A stretch of 50,552 nucleotides of DNA from Candidatus Iainarchaeum sp. (GTDB lineage: Archaea; Iainarchaeota; Iainarchaeia; Iainarchaeales; JAAZKV01). The position numbers and the translations under genes are program-made. Location: contig JAAZKV010000028.1 in the NCBI GenBank assembly GCA_012799645.1, positions 1 to 50,552 on the forward strand, read 5' to 3'. The notes under the pieces are model-generated. The model was not told where the DNA came from and did not search any database. It saw nothing but the letters and a program-made list of their open reading frames with translations. Each line of letters begins with the position of its first letter. Positions within the stretch are counted from its first letter, which is position 1. Positions 7,502-16,735 of the stretch are shown piece by piece.

Positions 7502-7907
7502 AAAATTGAAAAATAAAAAATTGAAAAATCCACAAAATTCAATTAAAAAGGTAAGTTTATTAATAACGGCAATTAGTTAATATATAAATAAATGATTGAA
7601 AATGATTTATTGATCACAAAATGTGAAAGTGCAAAAAGCAAGCACAAAAAGTAACTTGTACAAAAATAATTTGGGAGAATAAAGGAAAATAAAAATAATT
7701 TGGGAAATAATTCGTAAAATATGTAAAATAATTTGTATTTAATTGAATTGTGATTTGTGATTGTATTGTGATTTGTATTTGGTTGTAATTTGTGATTGAA
7801 TTGGGTATTTGTATTTATAATATTTTATATATAAGAAATTTATATATAATAAGAATATAATATAGAAATTTTTGGTATAAGAATTTTAGTGTGTTGGGTG
7901 AAGGTTT
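7502..7907. other. 406-bp gap before GP1: C-free repeats and promoter
   Basis: This stretch holds no gene. From about 7715 to 7913 the plus strand has essentially no C. It includes loose repeats of TGATTTGTGATTGTATTG (7748-7805) and several TATA-like blocks. The best placed is AATATAATATAG at 7854-7865, which predicts a start near 7885 and a short leader containing GGGTGAAGG (7896-7904) ahead of the TTG start of GP1. Confidence 0.6.
7854..7904 (+). promoter_or_regulatory. Promoter and ribosome-binding site deciding the TTG start of GP1
   Basis: A TATA element is followed at 7896-7904 by GGGTGAAGG, a match to the anti-Shine-Dalgarno complement GGTGA. An in-frame TGA at 7899-7901 overlaps it, so the TTG at 7908 is the first possible start in the frame. 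Confidence 0.55.
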
Positions 7908-10900
7908 TTGATTTCAGAAAAATTATCTGCGTGGTACACAAAAGCCGAGGATAAGTATTTTGATTTACTTGATTTTTTGGATAAGAAAGGAGTTCCTGTT
8001 TATAAGTACTCTGATTTTTTTGAAGAAAAGGGTATCCCTAGTTTTGTTGTTACTGTTTCAATTATTTTACTAATACTTATTCTACTAATGATGCTTTTTG
8101 CTTCACAAAATGCGGCAACCACTGAAATGGTTTTAACAATTAAAGATGGAGCAGGAAATAGTTTACTCAACACTAAAGTGAATATTGTTCTTTCTGATAG
8201 TCAAGGAACTTATTTAATTAAAGATAAAGTTGTTAGTAGTGGGGACACTATTACTATTCCTCAATATCCACAAGGAACAAAAATCAGGTTATCAATAACT
8301 AAGGATGGGTATCAATCTTACGGTGAGGAACTCCAACTTGGAAAAGAAAAAGTAACAAGAACTATTAGTCTTCAAAGGGATTTTGAAGGAATTGAAGCAA
8401 AATTATTACTAATTGATGCTGAAACTAAAAGTAAAATAAAAGATGCAATAGTTTTGGTGTCGTGGGAAGGAAAGGATTATTCTTTCGCTATGGATTCCAA
8501 CGGATTTTACCGAGCACCTAATTTCCCTAATGAAACAAAAGTTGTGCTAAAAATCAAAGCAAGTGGATATAATGATTTGACACAAGAAACCAATTTTGTT
8601 AAAGGAACACACAGAACTTTTACTCTCACCCCTTCAAACGCTAGTTTTGTAGGAAAAGCATCAGTGCTAATTAGTGTTAGTGATATTGAAGGATTAGCAA
8701 TTGATGATGCGAGAGTTACTATTTACAATAAAGAATCAGGAGTAATTTTACTTGATGATTACACAAAAAATGGTTCTATTGCTGGATCAATCCAAGCAGG
8801 AATTCCTCTAAGAATTGTTACACAAAAAACAGGGTACTTAACCAATGATAGTGATGTTTTAGGAACAACTTACACTATTAGAAAAAGCGAAGACAAAATT
8901 GATATCCTAATGAGACAAGGAGGAACAAAACTCGTAGTTGATGTGCTTGATAGTGGAGCAGTGCAATTAGCTCTATCAGGAAGTGTAGTTCAATTATTCA
9001 CTTTGAGCGGAGAAAGAATTGACAAAAAAACAACCACTACAAGCGGAGCAGAGTTTAACGGGCTTGATCCAGAAAAAACAATACTAATCACTGCACACAA
9101 AGAATTTTACTTACCACAAAGAAGAGAGGTGCTTGTAGGAGCAACCGAGAACGAAACTTTCCTACTAACAAAAGCTGATAGCACTAACTCGTTCAGACTT
9201 GATATTTACTCAATTGATTCTTTTGGGGATAGTGTAGGTGGAGCAAAAATCAAAGTTAATCTAATTAGTGACGGAAACAAAATCCCTTACGGAGTTGATG
9301 ATCTAGAATCAAGCATTGCAGGGTATGTTGATGTTGTAGTAGAGAGAGGAAAAACTTATGAAATAATTTCAGAAACAGAACACCTAATAGGATCAACAAT
9401 AGTTGAAGTAACAGAAAACACTATTGAAAACAAAGTGTATGTGAAACTAGAAAAAAAACCAAACATTGTTGAAATAAAATTCGTTGATCCAAGAGGAGCA
9501 AACATTAGTGGGAATGTGAGAATAGATACTCTTAGCGGAACAAAAATCCACGATGGAGAAATAATTAATTCAAGAGTTTTTATTAACTCAACTGATAATG
9601 AAACCGTAGAAGTAACAGTAATAATGAATGATGGAAACAAGTTTGTTGAAAATGTTTATGTGAGAGGAAAAAATTACGTTGAAGTAGTGGTGTACAACAA
9701 AACCGCGAGCGAACTTGTACCAGTAATAGAGTTTGTTGGACTTGAAAACGAAACAGGAAACGCTGTGCAAGGAATCACTCCTAACGAATTTTATTACGCA
9801 AAATTCAGTGTAGCTTTCCCACTCGTTGCAACCAGTGGAGGAGTTCATTTCAGAGCAGGAAATGATTCAATAGAACACGTTGAGAGTGATAATTTTGCAC
9901 TCTTTGAACTAAACTTATCAGGAGCACAAAACTATTACGGAAAAAGTTACACAAAAGATCCAGCACCAGGAAACGAAATACTTGACAGAAGTAATGTAGG
10001 AGAGATGGGAGAACCAAACAAGTGGATTGAAGGAGTAATACAAAAACCAAAAGGAACATACACAGTTAAAGTAAAAGTAAGAGCGAGTGAATTCATATTA
10101 GGAAAAGCAAAACTCCACTACAGAGCGTGGTCATCTGTTGGGGATGAATTTTACAGAACACCAGAAGACACTGAACTAACAACTAATGCTACAAGCGAAC
10201 AAAAAACAACCCTCTACGCAACCACTCTGACAAAAGAACTAACAATGTACGATTCACTACCAGAATGCACAGAAAATATTTGCATGACAACAAACTTTGT
10301 TGATGAAGAAGGAAAAACTTACATTGAAGAAAATTTTGAAGCACAAATGAAAAAAAATTACGCACTAGAAGTAGAGTTCAGCTCTGTGGAAAGTGATTAC
10401 TTACAAGTAGTTGTATCTTCTCCAGAAAATTTAAAATTCATTGGAACACAAGTAGGAACATTCTCTTTCATAAAAAGCGAAGGCGGAGAACAAAGCACGA
10501 GTGATCCTTACACAAATTACGAAGGGTTCACTAAAGCACAACACAACAATAATGAAACAACCACAAGTGATACAACAAACAACACAAGTACTGCGAGCGA
10601 AGCAAGAACCACTGTTTCTTTAACAAAAGAAAGTAAACAAAAAGTAAGATTTTATTTTACCGGAACAAATGAAGGAGCAGGAGAAATAAAACTAACCGCA
10701 ACAGGAAACACTAATATTGAAAAAAATTTATCATTCAAAATTGTTTCAGAAAAAGAACTAATAGTAGAGTTAACAGAACAAAATGTTTTACTTGGAAAAA
10801 ATTTTAGTGTAAAAGTTTATGATACTAAATTAACAGGAATCCCTAATGCGCTAATAAAAATACTTGACAAAGATGGAAAAGTAGTGAAAAGTTTGGCGGG

Positions 10901-13900
10901 GGATAATAGTGAAGGAAACGGAGCGAACGGAAACTACAAAATACAAAATGATTTACCTGTTGGATTATACACTATTGAAGCTAGTGCCCCAACATACGGA
11001 ACAAAAGCAGTATCACTACTAATTACTACACAAAAAGTATTGAGTTTCGCTGATAATATTAGTGTAAAAATTTTACAAAACCAAAAAATTGGGATCGCTA
11101 GTGAAGAACTAACAAACAACTCTGATTTCACTGTAAACAACATTAGTATAGAAACAAGCGAATCAACAAACTTCAAAATAAACGCGATCGCACCAGGAAT
11201 GCTTGGAGCACTACAAAAACAAGGAGTGCAAATAGAAGTGACTTATATTGGAGAGGATAAAGAAGCAACAGTAACAGAAAATGTTACCCTAAAAATTAAC
11301 GGAATGGTTGAAGGAAAATTCCTAACCCAAATAAGTTCAACACTCGAAATTAGTTATAACGAAAAACTTGAACAAAGTTGTTTAAAAATAGAACCAGCAT
11401 CACTAAAAATTAATTTAATAGGAAACGCAGGAACAACAGAAACTGACACTATTGAAGTTACAAATAATTGCGGACAAGACATATACCTAACTCACAGAGT
11501 TAAAGAAGTTACAAAAAGATCAGGAGTGATTGTTACCGCTGAAGATATTTCAATAGGAGAGGGACAAACACAAACAATCACTATCACTGCAAACAATTTA
11601 GTTGATAGACAATATAGTAGGAACACAAATTACGGATATGAAATTAGTTGGGATTCAAATTACTTAACAAAAAAACTAAACCTAACAGTAGGGTTAATTA
11701 ACCCACTACTAGCATTATCCTATCCAGGACAAATCACTCTTTGGCTTGCTCAACCAAACATATCAGCAAAAGCAAGCGCAGCACAACCACTATACATCAC
11801 TAACATGTCACAATTCCCAATAGAAGGAATTAGTTTTAGTGTGAACACTGATTATGCTACTGGAAGTAATATAAAAATCACTGTGGAGCCAGGAACTGAA
11901 ACCAATCTACAACCAAAACAAACAATGGTTCCAACAAAAGTTGTTTTCGCAGAAGCATCATCAAGCGTATCAGAACCAGTGAAAGCACAAATAATGATAA
12001 ATGGAAGAATGGCAAACCTAATGAACTACGAAGGAACTGACAAGTATGATTACTCAAACAATTACTACGGAAAGGATGGGTATAGTAATCCAAAATCAGT
12101 ATCATACTATGCTCCAAAAAATGTTAGCACAGGATACTCAAACACTTCAAGCACTCTCGGAGTAATTGATGTAATGGTGTACTATTCAGGACACAATTGT
12201 TTGAAAGTTTATCCAATGGATGACCTAACCTACAACCTATCAGTACAAGGAGCACAAATCTCTAAAAGAATAAAACTACAAAACTCTTGCGCAGAACCAG
12301 TAACAATCCTTGGAGTGAGTGCATCATCAAGAGATATTGCGTTCATGATACCAAGAATCACTATTCCAAACGATAATTCAGAAACAGTAGCATACTTATC
12401 ACTAGCAACCACAAGAAATAATTTGAACCTACAAGGATACCAAGTAACTGTTCAAGGAATAACAGAAATGAGTCAAACACTAATAGGAACAGAACCACTA
12501 AAAGTAAATATTTTGAGCGGAGAACACTCCGAGTTCACAAAAACAATAAAAGGAATCCAAGTAAATGTTTGCGGAGAAGAAAGCAAAGGAAAAATAAGTA
12601 TTGATGTGCCAAAACCAGCAAGAGGAAAAGATTGTGCTAATGGTTATTGTGATGCAAAAGAAGCATCAGAGTATATTGGACAAAGAGTAGAAAAAATAAT
12701 CCAATCATCACAATCAAAAGCAATCGGAAACCAAAACAAACAAGAAACACACAGTTGTTTAAATAGAGGGTATTGCACATTCGGAGAACTAGGAATCCAA
12801 ACAGATACATTTGATTTATACCTACAAAGTGATGTGGTTAGTGGAGAAGTAATAGAAGAAGTAATGAACAAAACCACAGGATACAGCACAGGGTTTAGTG
12901 GCGGAGCAACAGGAAATTTTAGAGTAGAAATGAGACCAATAGATGAAGGCACTATAGAAATGATATCAGGACTAGGGTACGGAAGAGTAATATTTGTTGA
13001 TAATAGAATAGAAGGATGCGGACACTACAGATTACAAATAACTGGTGCATTTAACGCGACAGGAGGAGCAATACAATTTGATTACCCAACAATAATGGTT
13101 AGATTAATTGAAGGATCAAAAACAATACCAAAAGAATGCTCAAACAACATAGTGAATATAACAAACCTAACTCCAATAGACACAGGATTCACTCTATCAA
13201 CAACAAAAGGAACCTGGCTAACAAGCGTAGAAAGTGACTCAACACTAAAAACAATAGCGGAAAGAATAGCTGAAAAACAATTCGGAGCAAAAGAAAGAGC
13301 AGGAAGCGGACCAGGAAACAAAATAATACTAAAACAAGGAGCACTAAACAATGCGCTAGCAGAAATGTGTGTAGGAACAGGAACAGGAAAAAGAACAATC
13401 ACTGTAACAATAAACTCTTCATTCCAACTAAACAAAGACACCACAAACGACAAATTCGCTGACCAAATAGTGAAACTAGTAACAGAAGGACTCAACGCTA
13501 ACTTTGGAGAAAACTGTTTAGTAAAATCAATAGAAGGATACAGTTGTTTACGATTAACTGAAAGCGGAGGAACCACCGAACCAAAAATGAAAATAGAAAA
13601 CAAAACACTCCTACTCGCAATGAACCAAAAAGAAGTTTGCACAAACACCACCCTCTACTCACGAGCACCAGAAGCACTAAACTTTGAACTAGAAAAAGGA
13701 GAGAAATTCAGTGGAATAAAAAACATTACAGTGTACAACACAAAAGAAAAAACAACAAACCAAACAACAACCACAACAAACAATAATACAAATGAACAAA
13801 CCACAAACCAACCAACAACAAATTCCCAAAACACCACAAACAACCAAACCACAACAAACACTTCAACAACCACTACAACTGCAACTACAAATACAAACAA

Positions 13901-16289
13901 GGTTAGTGGAGAAAAAATATTTGAAATAAATTTTGAAAACAACCCAGAAGGACAAATAATTACTGATAAAGCAATCCAACTAATCACAAACACTAATACT
14001 GATACTAAAAAAGAATTCCCTTTCAAAAAAGAAATTAAAGTATGTGCAGAAGTAATGCTAACAGCAAACGAAACAGGAAACCACGCAAAACCAGCACTAA
14101 TCAGTAGAATGGAAGGAAGCAACTTTTACCTAACCGCAATAAACAAAATTGCTGGAAAAAGCGAAGGAACAAAAAAAGAAGACGGACACATCACTATTAG
14201 AACAAACACCATCCACCCAGATGATTTAATAAAACTAATAAGCAAAAAAGAACTAAAAACAGGAGAAGAAAACCCACACTACGCAACAATCACTTGGGAC
14301 AATGACATTGAAGAAATACCAAGCATTGAAGAATACAGAAACAAACTAATCCTACAAGGAGAACTATCCGACACCGTACAAGCAAACTCTGACGGATCAC
14401 TAAACGCTACAGACAAATCTTTTATTGAAACAGACAATGCGAGAAAAAACGCAGTACTAACCTACCTAGGAGTGTGTATGATAAGTTCAGCAGGATGCAA
14501 CCTAGCAGTAGATGGATTAATTTACTTACTCGCAGGACCAGTAGGATGGGCATCAGCAATAAAAAACGGTGGATTCAGCCCAATATTTGATTGCATAGTA
14601 CCAGCAGTAACAATATTCTCATCAGATCTAAGAGCAGCATGGGGAATAGTGGACACAACATACGAAACATTCTTTGAATTCTTGTCAAATGCCCCAGTAA
14701 TAGGAGAATGGGCAAAGAAAAAAGTACAAATAGAACCATTTGAAGAAAAAAATTGGGTGCCTGCAGCAACAACAGCAGCAACCACAAAATTAACAACAAG
14801 ACTAAGACCAGCAATACTAGAATACAAAAAAACCGGAGCAATAAAAACAGAAATGGCAACCGCAGAAGCAACCGCACTAGCAAAAAAAACAGCTGCAAAA
14901 GCAGAACTAGAAGAACTACTAGGAACCATAGTAGATGGCGGTGCTATAAATGGAATAGCTGATGATGGAGTAGAAGACGCACTAAGCGCATTAATAACTC
15001 AAAAAAATATGGCAACCGAACTTGTTAGACAAAATCCTGACTTATCAAGAATAACTCAATTAGATGGAGGAATTAAACACCTTGATGATGCAATAACCAA
15101 CCTAACAGCAGTGCAAGAAAATTTAGGAGTAGCAAAATCAATAGAAGATCTAGCCGAACAAAAAGTATTACTTAACAAGACACAAAGATTATTTGACCAA
15201 GCAGCAGAAAACACAAAACTCGCTGCAGGAACATTTGATGATGCGGCAATAGCAGGGGGTACAAGAACCACAAATTTAAGAAGAGGAGAAGAAATACTAG
15301 TAAGGAATAATGAACTGGATGCATTAGCAAGGGGAACAAACAGAGTTCAAGAAAAAGTAGTAACAAAATCAAAATCACTACAAAACACAAGACACGCACT
15401 TGAAAACTTGGATGAAGCAACAGAAGCTGCTACCAAAGCATCAAAAGAACTAAGCAAAGTTGGTGGAATTAGCAGAGCAAAAGAAGTGCTAAAAGGAGGA
15501 CTAAGATTAGGAGGAGGACTAATTTGTTCAGCAGTATCAAACATTATGGGAATAAAGGCTTACAACAAAACAATGAGCACTGCAACAGAAGATCTAAAAA
15601 AACAAGCAACCTCACTAATGAACACTCCAATCAAAAAAGACACAACATACAGAATAGTAATTTTGGACAAAACAACAAAATTCGAAGAAGTGAACAAAGA
15701 AAATCAACTAATAATTGACCAAATGAATGAAGAACTAAAAATTGATCCAACCACAAACAAATCAAAAGGAACAATACTATACTGGGAACCAACAAAAGAA
15801 AACCCACTCCCACCATACCAAAGAAAATTATCAAACTACGAAATTAATCTAGATACAAGAATGCTATACACAATGCTAAAAAACAGTGGAATACCTGATG
15901 ATGGATCACGCGAAAAAATAAGAGAAAAAATAGCAAGCAAAGATTCACAAAAAATAATTAAAAGATACTCAATGGATCCTGAAACAAGATTAAGCGAAAA
16001 CGAAATATTTGCAGGACAAGAAATGGTAGCAGCAATAATCGCAGCAAGCGACACAACACCAAAAGAACTAGAAGAAGAAGCACTAAAAGGAGAAGGAAAA
16101 ATAAAAACAGCAACCCAAAAATTATTACAAAACCTTGGAAAACAATTAGAGGAAATACAATTCAACAAAGATAACAAAGCAAAAGTAAAAATAGATTCAC
16201 AAGTAGCAAAAGAAATATTTAAAGACGAAAAAAGAGCAACAATACTATATGTACTATCAAACGCTTGGAACCTAACCGTGTTCAAATAA
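7908..16289 (+). CDS. Giant membrane-anchored surface protein GP1 (2793 aa)
   Basis: Unrecognised as a whole. Residues 1-45 form the cytoplasmic module shared with GP2-GP4 (AWYTKAEDKYFDLLDFLDKK, then GVPVYK and IPSF). A single anchor follows at about 46-66, and the rest should be outside. Residues 70-600 hold about six carboxypeptidase-regulatory-like beta-sandwich domains (ISVSDIEGLAIDDARVTIYN type). Next come the hFRAG / YRAW domain (about 610-790), a C-x4-C domain (PECTENICM), another regulatory-like domain (about 965-1050) and Cys-paired beta domains beginning near 1155 (SCLKIEP ... NNC) and 1428 (HNCLKVYP ... NSC). Residues 1948-1998 are a Thr/Asn/Gln linker likely to be glycosylated. 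A weak version of the family C-terminal module is near 2150. Unique to GP1 is a final segment of about 600 residues, mostly helical, with hydrophobic stretches at about 2182-2216 and 2530-2550. The start is TTG with a good ribosome-binding site. Confidence 0.85.
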   Translation: MISEKLSAWYTKAEDKYFDLLDFLDKKGVPVYKYSDFFEEKGIPSFVVTVSIILLILILLMMLFASQNAATTEMVLTIKDGAGNSLLNTKVNIVLSDSQGTYLIKDKVVSSGDTITIPQYPQGTKIRLSITKDGYQSYGEELQLGKEKVTRTISLQRDFEGIEAKLLLIDAETKSKIKDAIVLVSWEGKDYSFAMDSNGFYRAPNFPNETKVVLKIKASGYNDLTQETNFVKGTHRTFTLTPSNASFVGKASVLISVSDIEGLAIDDARVTIYNKESGVILLDDYTKNGSIAGSIQAGIPLRIVTQKTGYLTNDSDVLGTTYTIRKSEDKIDILMRQGGTKLVVDVLDSGAVQLALSGSVVQLFTLSGERIDKKTTTTSGAEFNGLDPEKTILITAHKEFYLPQRREVLVGATENETFLLTKADSTNSFRLDIYSIDSFGDSVGGAKIKVNLISDGNKIPYGVDDLESSIAGYVDVVVERGKTYEIISETEHLIGSTIVEVTENTIENKVYVKLEKKPNIVEIKFVDPRGANISGNVRIDTLSGTKIHDGEIINSRVFINSTDNETVEVTVIMNDGNKFVENVYVRGKNYVEVVVYNKTASELVPVIEFVGLENETGNAVQGITPNEFYYAKFSVAFPLVATSGGVHFRAGNDSIEHVESDNFALFELNLSGAQNYYGKSYTKDPAPGNEILDRSNVGEMGEPNKWIEGVIQKPKGTYTVKVKVRASEFILGKAKLHYRAWSSVGDEFYRTPEDTELTTNATSEQKTTLYATTLTKELTMYDSLPECTENICMTTNFVDEEGKTYIEENFEAQMKKNYALEVEFSSVESDYLQVVVSSPENLKFIGTQVGTFSFIKSEGGEQSTSDPYTNYEGFTKAQHNNNETTTSDTTNNTSTASEARTTVSLTKESKQKVRFYFTGTNEGAGEIKLTATGNTNIEKNLSFKIVSEKELIVELTEQNVLLGKNFSVKVYDTKLTGIPNALIKILDKDGKVVKSLAGDNSEGNGANGNYKIQNDLPVGLYTIEASAPTYGTKAVSLLITTQKVLSFADNISVKILQNQKIGIASEELTNNSDFTVNNISIETSESTNFKINAIAPGMLGALQKQGVQIEVTYIGEDKEATVTENVTLKINGMVEGKFLTQISSTLEISYNEKLEQSCLKIEPASLKINLIGNAGTTETDTIEVTNNCGQDIYLTHRVKEVTKRSGVIVTAEDISIGEGQTQTITITANNLVDRQYSRNTNYGYEISWDSNYLTKKLNLTVGLINPLLALSYPGQITLWLAQPNISAKASAAQPLYITNMSQFPIEGISFSVNTDYATGSNIKITVEPGTETNLQPKQTMVPTKVVFAEASSSVSEPVKAQIMINGRMANLMNYEGTDKYDYSNNYYGKDGYSNPKSVSYYAPKNVSTGYSNTSSTLGVIDVMVYYSGHNCLKVYPMDDLTYNLSVQGAQISKRIKLQNSCAEPVTILGVSASSRDIAFMIPRITIPNDNSETVAYLSLATTRNNLNLQGYQVTVQGITEMSQTLIGTEPLKVNILSGEHSEFTKTIKGIQVNVCGEESKGKISIDVPKPARGKDCANGYCDAKEASEYIGQRVEKIIQSSQSKAIGNQNKQETHSCLNRGYCTFGELGIQTDTFDLYLQSDVVSGEVIEEVMNKTTGYSTGFSGGATGNFRVEMRPIDEGTIEMISGLGYGRVIFVDNRIEGCGHYRLQITGAFNATGGAIQFDYPTIMVRLIEGSKTIPKECSNNIVNITNLTPIDTGFTLSTTKGTWLTSVESDSTLKTIAERIAEKQFGAKERAGSGPGNKIILKQGALNNALAEMCVGTGTGKRTITVTINSSFQLNKDTTNDKFADQIVKLVTEGLNANFGENCLVKSIEGYSCLRLTESGGTTEPKMKIENKTLLLAMNQKEVCTNTTLYSRAPEALNFELEKGEKFSGIKNITVYNTKEKTTNQTTTTTNNNTNEQTTNQPTTNSQNTTNNQTTTNTSTTTTTATTNTNKVSGEKIFEINFENNPEGQIITDKAIQLITNTNTDTKKEFPFKKEIKVCAEVMLTANETGNHAKPALISRMEGSNFYLTAINKIAGKSEGTKKEDGHITIRTNTIHPDDLIKLISKKELKTGEENPHYATITWDNDIEEIPSIEEYRNKLILQGELSDTVQANSDGSLNATDKSFIETDNARKNAVLTYLGVCMISSAGCNLAVDGLIYLLAGPVGWASAIKNGGFSPIFDCIVPAVTIFSSDLRAAWGIVDTTYETFFEFLSNAPVIGEWAKKKVQIEPFEEKNWVPAATTAATTKLTTRLRPAILEYKKTGAIKTEMATAEATALAKKTAAKAELEELLGTIVDGGAINGIADDGVEDALSALITQKNMATELVRQNPDLSRITQLDGGIKHLDDAITNLTAVQENLGVAKSIEDLAEQKVLLNKTQRLFDQAAENTKLAAGTFDDAAIAGGTRTTNLRRGEEILVRNNELDALARGTNRVQEKVVTKSKSLQNTRHALENLDEATEAATKASKELSKVGGISRAKEVLKGGLRLGGGLICSAVSNIMGIKAYNKTMSTATEDLKKQATSLMNTPIKKDTTYRIVILDKTTKFEEVNKENQLIIDQMNEELKIDPTTNKSKGTILYWEPTKENPLPPYQRKLSNYEINLDTRMLYTMLKNSGIPDDGSREKIREKIASKDSQKIIKRYSMDPETRLSENEIFAGQEMVAAIIAASDTTPKELEEEALKGEGKIKTATQKLLQNLGKQLEEIQFNKDNKAKVKIDSQVAKEIFKDEKRATILYVLSNAWNLTVFK
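13745..13905 (+). repeat. Low-complexity ACA/AAC-rich DNA encoding the Thr/Asn linker of GP1
   Basis: About 160 bases of nearly G-free A/C-rich sequence encode some 50 residues that are almost all Thr, Asn and Gln. Several N-x-T sequons occur. It separates the Cys-containing beta domains from the C-terminal part. Confidence 0.8.
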
Positions 16290-16511
16290 AAAAAAACTAA
16301 AAAAACTCTGAACAAAAACCTTAAACAAAAAACAATTTCTAAAAAAAATAATTAAACAAAAAAAACGAAAAACAAAAAAACCAACTAAAAAAAAATTACT
16401 TCAAAAAAAAACCATTACAAAAAAACAACTAAACAAAAACCACTAAAAAAACCAAGCACAAAAAAATCATTACAAAAATCACTCAACAAAACACAAAAAA
16501 ATAAATTAGTG

Positions 16512-16640
16512 AAAAAACAATTTCCAACAAAAAAATATTAACACCAAAAAAAATAAATTATTAAAAAACAACCCCTAACAAAAAAATATTAACACCAAAA
16601 AAATAAATTATTAAAAAACAACCCCTAACAAAAAAATAAT
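16512..16640. repeat. Tandem repeat, 50-51 bp unit, about 2.5 copies
   Basis: Units start at 16512, 16563 and 16613. Each contains AAAAAACAA(CCC/TTT)C(T/C)AACAAAAA followed by ATATTAACACC and AATAAATTATT. The second and third copies match almost exactly where they overlap; the third is cut short. Confidence 0.85.
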
Positions 16641-16688
16641 TTACTAAAACAAGATTTATTAAAAAATATTTTAAGAACAAGGATTTTC

Positions 16689-16711
16689 TTTTCTTAAGAA
16701 AAACCTTTTAA
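16689..16711 (+). promoter_or_regulatory. Perfect 14-bp palindrome next to the TATA box of the pilin-like gene
   Basis: TTTTCTTAAGAAAA (16689-16702) is a perfect palindrome, directly followed by the TATA-like CCTTTTAAG (16704-16712). The TATA centre is about 27 nt before ATG 16736, so the palindrome covers the BRE/TATA area where a dimeric repressor or activator could bind. Confidence 0.45.
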
Positions 16712-16735
16712 GCAAGAAAGGCAATTAATTGATTG

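Larger units (their letters stand above)
16290..16732. other. 443-bp G-poor gap with 50-bp tandem repeats
   Basis: No gene. The plus strand is A/C-rich with only a handful of G residues before 16660. It contains about two and a half copies of a 50/51-bp unit (next entry), then a palindrome and TATA-like element just upstream of the 476-residue pilin-like gene. Confidence 0.7.

Noticed and set aside
13655-14122. A 155-codon minus-strand ORF with a long valine run
   Set aside because: The valine run is the reverse reading of the Thr/Asn-rich linker of GP1. No promoter or ribosome-binding site supports it.
16290-16732. Tandem repeats considered as a CRISPR array
   Set aside because: The units are contiguous with no unique spacers and there are no cas genes nearby.
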